From Corynespora cassiicola (Eukaryota > Ascomycota > Dothideomycetes > Pleosporales > Corynesporascaceae): a stretch of DNA of 64,000 nt. The DNA is taken from positions 4,774,001 through 4,838,000 of the forward strand of contig JAEUWY010000002.1 of assembly GCA_022059125.1 (NCBI GenBank). Direction: 5' to 3'. The notes beneath the pieces were generated by a model, which saw only the letters and a program-made list of their open reading frames with translations, did no database searches and was not told the origin of the DNA. Below, one piece after another: positions 53,248-61,954 of this stretch. Every line of letters starts with the position of its first letter. Position 1 is the first letter of the stretch. The position numbers and the translations under genes are program-made.

Positions 53248-53560
53248 GATGCTAATATTCTGAATAGTATATTATAACGAAATTGGGAGCGTTTGATAAT
53301 CTGCAGTAGTTCACATCTCATTTAAATAAATAGCAACCGGTTGAAATAATTTTTGCCCCCCCCCCCCCATCCTTTTTCAAAGGTCCTGCCCTGTCTTTTA
53401 TACGACGCTCGATCAATCACGTCTTTGGCCAACTAGCTAGCAACCGAATCAGGGCGCTAATAGCAAAAGAAAATATCACTATATTCAGCTTTAACAACAC
53501 TCATCACTAGTAACTGACTAACAAAACGAACAATCATTCAAGCGCATAGGTTCTAAGTGG
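53248..53560. other. Intergenic region with a poly-C run
   Basis: Contains a run of about thirteen C residues near 53356-53368 and the presumed promoter of the upstream minus-strand gene. No gene was seen. Confidence 0.45.
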
Positions 53561-53988
53561 CTAGAAATGTGACACTACGCTATCTTTACAACGCGCAAAA
53601 AGTCTACCAGAGAATATTGCCTCGTGACTATATTCCGGCACTGGCGGCTTTGGTAGACTTTTCAACAAAGATCCCTGCTTTGTGGTCCTTCTAGTCCTCG
53701 GTGGTCTTGGAGGAAAGTCCTTGTTCGATCGAATGATTGGCGCAGGGTATTTGGTTTCCTATCTATTAGTTACTTGGCCCGATGATATAATTAGGAACGC
53801 ACTAGCTGTTCAGCTGTAGGTGGCCAATCCTTCTTCTCTGGGTTGGAGCTATATATATAGAATTGGCCATTCTTTTCTATACAGATCCAAACTTGTGCAG
53901 CATAAAGTTCGCTGATTTCATGACCACGGCGTATGTAATTATTTCTTCGCTTTCGAAAGGATTCTTGTTGCGATCTTCTTGAGGCCAT
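53561..53988 (-). CDS. Small MADS-domain-derived protein
   Basis: Two exons, 53988-53803 and 53758-53561, with a 44-nt intron (GTGCGT...GATAG), encode 127 residues from MASRRSQQESF. Residues 8-48 (ESFRKRRNNYIRRGHEISEL, then YAAQVWICIEKNGQFYIY) fit the MADS/SRF fold: R-rich helix followed by a beta-hairpin with NG turn. The C-terminal exon is Pro/Arg-rich (NKDFPPRPPRTRRTTKQG) and ends in SVVSHF. Compared with MADS transcription factors the basic helix is shorter. The family is frequent in Pezizomycotina and uncharacterised. It is divergently oriented from the ferric reductase at 54099, with only 110 bp between starts. Confidence 0.75.
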
Positions 53989-54098
53989 TTTTGAAGATAA
54001 GCAGTTACTGGGTGGACGCCTTAAATAAGTACACTTCCGAGCACAGACCACCTGGCAAAGCACAAAAAGCCCAAAGCACCCTTGTCTATCGGTTAGCT

Positions 54099-55918
54099 AT
54101 GGAATTGCCCACAACGATAGCGTCATGGTATGCTACGGCTATGAGTATGCTCATAAGTAGCATACTATTGGGCTTATCTATCTACCATTTTCTCCGGGTT
54201 TTCGACTCAGTGATCAAGTTTCTCATCTTGAAATACTTAATATATCCATCAATCAGCCTGCTGAAACCCGCTGGTATTCGTTTGAACTACCTAGATGTTG
54301 GTATTGGGTTATTATTTCTTTGTGCGAACGGAACATGTCTCGCATGGAGGACTGAATCCGTTGACGATTTGAGCTCTCGGTCCGCGTCTTTATTGGTCAC
54401 CAATTGCATATTGCTCTTACCAGGAGCAAGTATTACAGCGGACGGACTCAGAATATCCTTGGAAACTCACCGCAAAGCCCATGTCACAGTGGGAACAATT
54501 TCTTTCTTACAGTGTCTTGTCCACGTAGTGATCGAACTTGCTGTACGCTCTTGGCCTGGAAATGCGCGATCATTATGGGGTGTGGTGGTAAGGATTGTTT
54601 CATTTTTTTCCAGAAGCTTACATGTCTAATGTAAATCCTAGGCAGCAACCAGTATCCTCTGCATAGGGTTATTTTCGCTTCCACAAGTCAAAAGACGTGT
54701 TTACGAACTATTTATAACTTTGCACTACTGTCTGACGGCACTATTATACGTATCGCTATGGTTACATGTCCCAAAACCCCAAAAGCGTGGAAGAATACAG
54801 GTGTACGTAGGCACTGGTGTTTTTGCAGTTACGCTGATACATCGAGTCCTTCTTCTTATTTATCGAAATCTTTCGTGGAGCAAGTCATGGACCATAATCA
54901 AGATGAAGAACTTCTCAGGAGTCATCAAAGCCTCAGTCGCAGTACCAAGGCCATGGAAATTCCGACCAGGCCAATACGTGTTTCTGACTATACCAAATGC
55001 GGGTTTGTTCTCAGCTTTTCAGCGCCATCCATTCATGATCACGAGAACTGAGGCTAAGAATGGTACGCTGATTGAATTGAGAATTCAACCTCAAGACGGA
55101 TTTACAAAGAAATTGCTCTCGTTGGCTTCGGAAGAAAACTCCCACGAGGAACAATGGTGTCACGGATGGATTGAAGGCCCGTACGGAGTTCCATTTCGGT
55201 TCAACGAATTTGGAACTGTTGTCATGTTCGCGAATAGCATAGGCATTGCTGGCCACTTGGGCTACATCCAAGAGCTGATAAAGGACTATAGAGAATTCCG
55301 TAGTAAGACTCGGGATATATTGATTGTCTGGTATACAGAACACGACGGTCTACTAGGCCTAGTTCAGGAGTTTATGAATGACCTGTTGCGCGAAGACAAG
55401 CCATGGGGAGCCAAAGGAACGCGTGAACTAGGTCCTATCACAGACGATATGAGCTTCAGACCTGGAGAGCGTCCGAAGCCGTCAGGTGAAAACGTAAGGA
55501 GCAGGATTTTGATAATCGATGATATGCTAACAGATGGAAGATCCTAGATATTTTCATTTATCATAGTGGAGAAGCCCAGGTACGTAGCGGAGAAAGGATT
55601 GCAATGATTCCAGGGAGCCCCAATGTTGCCGAGATCGTGGACGACGTTATAAGAACCAGTAAAGGTCGAGTTGCTATCTCGGGTAAGTTTATGTCTTCCC
55701 TTCATATCCATAGGTAGACTCTGCAGTTACTGAAGAAAACCGTGTCAGTTTGCGCCACGCCCAAGATGCGGAATGAAGTACAAGAGACAGTCATTAAGGC
55801 GATGGACAAAAGTGTGCAACTTATTATACCCGATTTCCAGCCATCAGATATGATTCAAACACGTTCAGTAAGGCAAAGAAGCCTCTCTGTACAATGTAGA
55901 GGCAGAGAGATCGCCTAG
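54099..55918 (+). CDS. Ferric/cupric-chelate reductase (FRE family)
   Basis: Four exons, 54099-54587, 54642-55485, 55548-55682 and 55749-55918, total 1638 nt and 545 residues, introns 54, 62 and 66 nt. The N-terminal half has about six membrane helices with two heme-ligand His pairs, each spaced 14 residues (AHVTVGTISFLQCLVH and LHYCLTALLYVSLWLH). The FAD domain carries FRPGQYVFLTIP and RHPFMITR; the NAD-binding part carries SIGIAGHLGYI and a C-terminal YHSGEAQVRSGER. The enzyme would move electrons from cytosolic NAD(P)H across the plasma membrane to metal chelates. It lacks an obvious N-terminal signal peptide, and the usual long extracellular part is short. The exact substrate is unknown. 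Confidence 0.88.
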
Positions 55919-55989
55919 AGAGATGTTGATTGACTACTTTTCGGCTACAGACAGTGTAACTAGATTGGTATTCATAGCTATAGAAATCC

Positions 55990-56451
55990 CTATATCATCT
56001 CGCTTACTATTATAGTCGGGACTGTTTGACGTGATTGAAACGGAGCTACCAACTCTTCGTATGCCTTACGCTGCTTTGCATCAAATTCTTCTATAAGATT
56101 GACAATTGAATAGGAGGTCTTTTTTATATCATTGAAATCCGTTTCAGATAGCATTGCAATTATACAATGATTCAGTAGCTCGTTAGAAATCCTGACTATC
56201 TCTTCCCTAAGTTGCATGGCATTCTCGGTGGATTTTCGATAATAAGATAGTTCCAGTTGTAGACTCCCGTTTCTTCGAGACAGTGCTTCCAATCTCTCAT
56301 TTAAAGTATTATGACTAAGACGCTTTGAAGTTTGCATCTGGATAGGTTCCATCTCAGAGGCAACTGTGGTACCTCCATAACACCTTATGATGTGATCGAT
56401 GTCATTAGTTTCAATCGGTCGTTTGCGGGGCGGAGTCCTAAATCGAGCCAT
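55990..56451 (-). CDS. Hypothetical small coiled-coil protein
   Basis: 153 residues starting MARFRTPPRKRPIETNDIDH, single exon. The N-terminus is basic (possible nuclear signal RTPPRKRP). Residues 45-140 are helical and heptad-like (LSHNTLNERLEALSRRNGSL, IVNLIEEFDAKQRKAYEELV). No family recognised. It is divergent from the kinase-like gene at 56538, with 86 bp between starts, so they may share a promoter region. Confidence 0.6.
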   Translation of the reverse strand: MARFRTPPRKRPIETNDIDHIIRCYGGTTVASEMEPIQMQTSKRLSHNTLNERLEALSRRNGSLQLELSYYRKSTENAMQLREEIVRISNELLNHCIIAMLSETDFNDIKKTSYSIVNLIEEFDAKQRKAYEELVAPFQSRQTVPTIIVSEMI

Positions 56452-56537
56452 ATGGAAGAAAATGAGGGTCGACTGGCGTCAGGGGTTTGGTGGAGTTAAA
56501 TACTCAAAGGTGCCGGGTATTTTTGGACGGCACCACT

Positions 56538-57611
56538 ATGGAACAAGAGAGACGCATCACAATATTTCCCACTAGTACGAATGGTCGAAAACGTGAAAAA
56601 GGTGGAGTCATAGATCTTAGGCTGCCAGAACAGGCCGCTCTAACCACCCATATTGATGAACCACTGCCAAAGCCACTGCCTAGATTACTACCTCGGCCAT
56701 CATCAAAACCGCCAGCAACCAAAATATCCCTCCGACAGGGCGACCCTCAGATCAAGTACGTGTTCAGATGTATGATGCGTATATCAGAAGATTATTTTGC
56801 CTGCCTTGCTGAAGACAGAGAGAATAATCAGCCTGTGTGTATCAAAAGATCTGATTATCAGGTCGAGCATGAAGTAGTCCAAATCAAGCGTCATACACAC
56901 TTATTAAACATTCATGATTGTTACAAGTTGGGAAACTCAAAATTTACCATTTACGACCCCCCAGGTACTCGCTTGGATAAGATTGCCACAGTGGAATCAA
57001 TTGAATTGAGCCATATTCAGGTTCTTAGCAAAGAGGTATACAAAGTTCAAAAGAAAAAGAAAGCCTAGCAACTGATTATTTAGCTACTTAAAGGCCTCCG
57101 TGCTGTACATGATTCTGGATACGAATTTACTGCTATAGAAATCACTGATGTTTCCGTTTCTTGCCAGGGACGGGTCAAGATTGGTATAGATATTCTCTCA
57201 GATCAAATATTCTGCTGACGGTAGATTTAGCTTATGATCATGGTAGAAACCTTAAGGCTGGGTCAGAGCAGACTATAACTGCCTTCAGGAAATTATTGTT
57301 GCAATTTGTGGATTCAATCGCAACCCCACCTAAGTGGATAGATAGAGTTCGTGGATACGTCGATGACGCATGTCAAAAAACATTGCATGAATTACAGCAG
57401 GTATGTATTATAGGAAACTCTGGAACTAATATTTTGACCCGCTCAGGATGAGTTTTCGAATATTGGCGTTTCAGAAAGTCACCTGGCCTGGTTGGCAATG
57501 ACTGCTCCAGGAATGGCTTGCCCGGATCATTATGAGTTATTTGATTATGAAAAAGAGCATATACAAGATATTGAGGAGTTTGTCAAGAACATGGAAACTA
57601 GATTAAATTGA
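56538..57611 (+). CDS. Degenerate protein-kinase-like protein (pseudokinase)
   Basis: Four exons (56538-57035, 57084-57183, 57231-57400, 57447-57611) with introns of 47-48 nt join in frame to 310 residues. The N-terminal 70 residues are Pro-rich and disordered (PLPKPLPRLLPRPSSKPPAT). A kinase-like N-lobe follows: YVFRCMMRISEDYFACLAED, a possible VAIK-like lysine in QPVCIKRSDY, and HLLNIHDCYKLGNSKFTIYD as the hinge area. The region expected to hold HRD and DFG reads VHDSGYEFTAIEITDVSVSC and GRVKIAYDHG, so both catalytic motifs are lost. The C-lobe is short and ends with FSNIGVSESHLAWLAMTAPG. It is likely a pseudokinase of a fungal-specific group; a scaffold role is inference. Confidence 0.7.
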
Positions 57612-57898
57612 TTTTACAAGACCGGATAGACTGTAGTAACGACGAGTGTGCCACTGAGTCAATTGTATGGAAGCAGGTGTGGAAGCATATCAAAGGAGAT
57701 GTTAAATACATAATGCTAACTAAAGTAGTTAATGTAGAACCGGTGCTGTGTTGACCATTGAGGTGACCATCTATTCATACCATAATAACTGAACTTACTC
57801 GAGCTAACTAAGTAGTTAGACAAAAGTTGAAAACACGATTTTTTCCCTCATTATATTTTATTTAGTACATTGAATGAAAGCTTATTGTATGAGAATGC

Positions 57899-58893
57899 CT
57901 AAGGATAGGTAACCTGCGCGTCTCGTCTTCTTCGAGACCTCTTCTTTGGCGGAAGGTCAGTGTCTGCATCTTGGAACATTTGGAGGGCAGCCTTCAGATT
58001 ATCGAGTTCAGTCTGCAACTCTGAATTTTTCGTGTCCAATTCAGACTTTTTCTCCTCCAATTCCGCTTTCATTTCTTCCAGCTGAGTAGCCAAAAGTTGA
58101 TTTCTTCCGGACAGAGATTGGATCTTCTCCTCCTGAGCTTTTACTGTATCTTCAAACTTGCAGATATCCTTCTGTAAACGCAGGTTCTGATCCGTAATAC
58201 CTTCTAGCTCCTTTTTAACCTTATTCTGCCCACCATTATCTATCTCAGCATTCATCTCGGCTTTTTTGCGATATATAACCCATTCAAGGAAAATATCCTT
58301 GCATTTGACTCCCATTTGAGACGCTAAGTTGCCCACTGGAGACAAATTAGAGTCTTTCTCGGAGATATCGCCAATGATAACACTAGCGTCCTGTAGCCGC
58401 TGGTGATAGAAGCTCTCTAGTCTCTTCATATCTTCTTTTGTTTCCCGTAGATGTTGATCGAGCAGAGACATCTGGTGTTCAGACACCTCGCTTCGCTGCC
58501 GTTCCTGTTGCAACTCCGTTGAGTAGGTCTGCACGGAACGATCCATATCGGACGCCATGGTACAGATATTGGATTGGAATTGTGCAAGGACGGTTTGCAT
58601 GTATGTCCAGCAAGTCTGGTGCACGGCAAGTCGACTCTAAGCAGTATTCAGCTAGTTACCATGACGTTAAAAAAGTTGCATACTGATTCTGTTCTCTGCG
58701 AGACTGAATCAGCACTGGAATCAGCCTGCAGATTGGGGAATGACGTGTAGCTCATCTCGAATAATTGAGTTTTCTTCGACTTGTCAGAGATAATGAAGCA
58801 AAACATACACCTTTCATCAACCCGGAATACGACTGTCATATATAGGATTCTGTATCGGATCTTGCGGAAGTCATCACAATAGATTGCGCCCAT
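57899..58893 (-). CDS. Long coiled-coil protein with basic C-terminal nuclear-type signal
   Basis: Exon 1 58893-58684 and exon 2 58636-57899 join across a 47-nt intron (GTATGC...GCTTAG) to give 315 residues. Residues 1-45 look folded (MGAIYCDDFRKIRYRILYMT, VFRVDERCMFCFIISDKSKK). Residues 90-290 are mostly coiled coil (DQHLRETKEDMKRLESFYHQ, EEMKAELEEKKSELDTKNSE). The end is PPKKRSRRRRDAQ, a strong nuclear localisation-like motif. No specific family is recognised. The general shape suggests a structural or chromatin-linked protein. Exon 1 is supported by perfect phase at the junction. Confidence 0.65.
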
Positions 58894-59197
58894 CGATGGG
58901 TCACTTGCATGGATTCAAATCATCTAGTCTGAAGGTAATACAGTTTTTTTGCTACAGTGCTTAATTGTGAGGTCACATAACGACTAACATCCACTCGTCA
59001 AAACTAGAGATTGGCTAAGTTCCCCTTCCGCTTAATCCGGTCTCACCAAGTCCTGGAGGCCATGGTTCCAGAAGGAGAGCCATGGGTTGGTTAGTCCTGA
59101 TGAAGCTGTAAGCAAGTAGGATTGACATGACTAGGGTGATTGATGTCAACAGGTACAGTAGGGTTTGCATAGCCCGATAGCAGGGCCAAATTATAGG

Positions 59198-59584
59198 TTA
59201 GCAATTGTACGAGAGTACGGAACAATGGGAAGGAGTGAATACCGGCTCTTTCTGATGTGAGTTATTGGTCCGGGTGAGCGGATTAGGTGTGGGTTTACGA
59301 AATAGCTCGACACTGAAGGAAGATTTGGCGTGGTCATCTGGCGCATCGTTGCCGGGCGCCGAGCCAACATCGTTATTCCTCAACGAACTCTTGTAATTTT
59401 TTCGAGTTTTTCTCCATTGTTTAGCCAAACTGTGGGCACTTCGTTCTCTGAGTGACTTTGAGATAAATTTCCTTCGGATGCAGACCCATGAATCCCGTGG
59501 GTACTGCTCCTTGAGCTGTTTCAAGATGCCAATCTCCTCTTCAGTATAGTCTTCACTATTCCTAAACAGGCTACGTGACGACAT
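59198..59584 (-). CDS. Myb/SANT-like small protein
   Basis: 128 residues, single exon. Residues 12-58 (YTEEEIGILKQLKEQYPRDS, then WVCIRRKFISKSLRERSAHS and LAKQWRK) fit a Myb/SANT-like helix-turn-helix with the typical spaced aromatics and RSAxSLxxQW ending. The C-terminal half is polar and disordered. Many filamentous ascomycetes carry such single-domain Myb-like proteins; DNA binding is probable but unproven. The region 59585-59865 between this gene and the next divergent gene holds no other feature I could identify. Confidence 0.65.
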   Translation of the reverse strand: MSSRSLFRNSEDYTEEEIGILKQLKEQYPRDSWVCIRRKFISKSLRERSAHSLAKQWRKTRKNYKSSLRNNDVGSAPGNDAPDDHAKSSFSVELFRKPTPNPLTRTNNSHQKEPVFTPSHCSVLSYNC

Positions 59585-59865
59585 AAGTCAGAATACACGG
59601 AAGTGGCGGAGTCTCACTATCCTGGACCGTGAGAGGAGCTAAAGTTGGTAAAGGCGCACTCGGATTCGGACGGAGAAAGAAATGCAATCCAGTCCCTGTT
59701 TTGAAGTTATGCTTGTTGGGGGCACAGCTACTCTAGAATAAAGTTAGACAGGTCGCCTTTTATCTTCCAGTAGGATGCAAAATTGTGAGGACATCGAGAT
59801 TGAGAGGCTGGCTCAGCCTATAAAAACATACAAACAAGATACCAACTTACCAGCCGATTCCCATC

Positions 59866-60336
59866 ATGGAAACCCTACCGTATGACAACTGGTACCTTGA
59901 CCAACCCTTTGAATCGATAGACCATTTAGTTAATCCTGGGGCCAACGACCAACATCTTCCGCCAATCGCCGAGACAGACCTGGAGTTGGGTCTCGACTGG
60001 GATCGAGTGTACGATCCCAGCCCACAATCAAAAAACACTGTCGATCAGACACTAGCAGGGGCAGGAGTTGAGGAGCCTCGTATATCCCAAGAATTGACCA
60101 ATCTTCGGGAACAGCTGAGCGCGCTACGGCAGGCGTTCACAGAAATGAGCGAGAAGATTTGCAGAAAGCTCGACGACATAGAGAAAAGCGTAGCGGGAAC
60201 GCAGCGCTATGTGAACAGTTTATATCCCTGGTCGATGGAAGTGCACGAAAGCTACTCCAAAGTTATAGAATTGATGGAGCAGAGGGAGCAAGAGCGCGAC
60301 AAGATGGTATTTCCAAGCAACTGCCAAGCCAAATAG
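59866..60336 (+). CDS. Hypothetical acidic coiled-coil protein
   Basis: 156 residues from METLPYDNWYLDQPFESIDH. The N-terminal half is acidic with WDRVYDPS-like segments. Residues 75-150 are a heptad-rich helix (ISQELTNLREQLSALRQAFT, EKICRKLDDIEKSVAGTQRY). No family is recognised. It starts about 280 bp from the divergent Myb-like gene. An overlapping frame at 60159-60884 runs into a tandem duplication and is not credible. Confidence 0.55.
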   Translation: METLPYDNWYLDQPFESIDHLVNPGANDQHLPPIAETDLELGLDWDRVYDPSPQSKNTVDQTLAGAGVEEPRISQELTNLREQLSALRQAFTEMSEKICRKLDDIEKSVAGTQRYVNSLYPWSMEVHESYSKVIELMEQREQERDKMVFPSNCQAK

Positions 60337-60469
60337 ATATGACAGCGAATTCATCTGATTTCCGAACGTGTGTGTGTGTGCGTGTTGTATTCACGTTGAT
60401 TCCACCATTAACCTGTCTACCGACATTCGACCGCGCCGCGGAACATGCTAAGGCTGCGCACGGCAAATT

Positions 60470-60850
60470 TGACAGCTTAAATTTGGCCAAGCATCTAAAG
60501 CGTCCGATGTACATGCAAAGCGCTTCATCTGACCTATCATCGTTGAACTGGGAGATCGTGGCGGAGTTTAGCGCCGAGCGAGGAACATGTTTGCATGCCC
60601 AACGGCACAGCGAGGCGTCAGTGCAGCGCCCCATGTTTCGCGCAGCAAACCCGGGCAACTTATATTTAGCCAGTACATCCAGGCGTTTGAAGCGCCTAAT
60701 TATATGCATAGCGCCTGATTCAACCTATTACTGTTCGGCCCGAAGATCGTGGCGGAGTTTAGCGTCGGGCGGGGAACATGTTCGCATGCTTCACAGCACG
60801 GTAAGGCGTCAGTGGAGCGCTGTTTGTTTTGTGCGGCGGTGTAGCGTCTA
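60470..60850. repeat. Diverged tandem duplication, about 190-bp period
   Basis: Two head-to-tail copies are seen at about 60470-60655 and 60660-60850. Both contain GATCGTGGCGGAGTTTAGCG (60554 and 60745), GGGAACATGTTCGCATGC-like and GGCGTCAGTG-AGCGC segments. They differ by many substitutions. No gene is supported here. Confidence 0.7.
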
Positions 60851-61152
60851 CAAGCGCGCACTTTTTACAAGCATCGCCTCATAGTAACTCGCAAGCCTTA
60901 CTACAAATACATAAAAAGAATCAAGGTGGCGATGGTATTGTTGCAAGATGTGGCAATTTGTCTCTATGTACACGATATTTGCGCTTTTGGCATCCAAGTG
61001 TGATGCAAATTTCAGTAGGTAACTTCGTCTATCTATTAGATTCATGCTAAACAATCAAAGGCCAAGAAAGGCTGAATGCATCTAGAAGAGTCACGAACTC
61101 GCAAGGTGTTCATCTATCTTTCCCAACCCACTCGCAGACTTCCTATGTTGGG
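60851..61152. promoter_or_regulatory. Intergenic region upstream of the single-pass membrane protein gene
   Basis: No gene or repeat was recognised. The stretch before the ATG at 61153 is pyrimidine-rich (CTATCTTTCCCAACCCACTC), as common in fungal promoters/leaders. Confidence 0.35.
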
Positions 61153-61899
61153 ATGGTTACGGCCAATGCTCTAGCGGAGCCCGCGGCTTCTTCAAACTTG
61201 TCTGCGAGCTACCCAATCATACGGCCTTCTGCCACTCTTCATGCATCCAATTTCCACTACCCTACAAGTGCGGTGCCCATGTCCTCCCGCGATGTGGTCA
61301 TGACAGGCTCGACTTTAGGACTAGTAGCCGTCACCTCCGTGATTGGGGTGGTACTCACGGCTGCCTATATTGTGTCTCTTATACGATATTGGCGTCAACG
61401 AAAAAACGCAACTCAACCACTGGCCAGGCCACAATCGCATGAAGGTGGAGACCAACCGAGAGATCCGTATACACAATCTGCCACTGGATCCGATAGGCTC
61501 TCTTTTCCCGGCACATTTGATGCCAACCATGTGCGCTATCCTCTCCCCTGTTCATCAGCCGATAGCGCGCCCGCCCACCATATGCACGTTCTACGACCAC
61601 AAATACAAGACGTTATGACTTATCGTACATCATTCGAAGCTCAAAGTGAGTATGGTCAAATCCAATACGACAATGGTACTTCGGGATTGGCCGGAGAGTT
61701 TCCAGATCCCGGCAGCTACCCGTTGAATATGGAAGAAAGTGGAGCTTGGACCTGGTACGATAGTAATGAAGAGGATGAATCAGAGGACGCGAGCTTCATC
61801 AGACAGCCTTTTTATCTACAAGTTGGCGGCATTAGTAGTTGGTGCGAAGGCGAATCAGTGGGGGACTGGGAAAGATTTATGAGCGTTGGATTTCATTAG
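61153..61899 (+). CDS. Single-pass membrane protein of unknown function
   Basis: 248 residues, one exon. A Ser/Ala-rich N-terminal part (residues 1-50) precedes one strong transmembrane segment (STLGLVAVTSVIGVVLTAAY, residues about 53-76) followed by a basic stop-transfer stretch (RYWRQRKNA). The C-terminal 165 residues are polar, Tyr- and acid-rich (WYDSNEEDESEDAS). The architecture is that of many fungal Mid2-like or wall-sensor-like proteins, but no signal peptide or WSC domain is seen, so I make no functional claim. Confidence 0.6.
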   Translation: MVTANALAEPAASSNLSASYPIIRPSATLHASNFHYPTSAVPMSSRDVVMTGSTLGLVAVTSVIGVVLTAAYIVSLIRYWRQRKNATQPLARPQSHEGGDQPRDPYTQSATGSDRLSFPGTFDANHVRYPLPCSSADSAPAHHMHVLRPQIQDVMTYRTSFEAQSEYGQIQYDNGTSGLAGEFPDPGSYPLNMEESGAWTWYDSNEEDESEDASFIRQPFYLQVGGISSWCEGESVGDWERFMSVGFH

Positions 61900-61954
61900 C
61901 CTCGTATTTTCTCACTTGATCGAATTGTAGATAAAACAATAAAAGAAATGACAC

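Noticed and set aside
60159..60884. 241-residue plus-strand frame
   Set aside because: It overlaps a better coiled-coil gene in another frame and then a non-coding tandem duplication.
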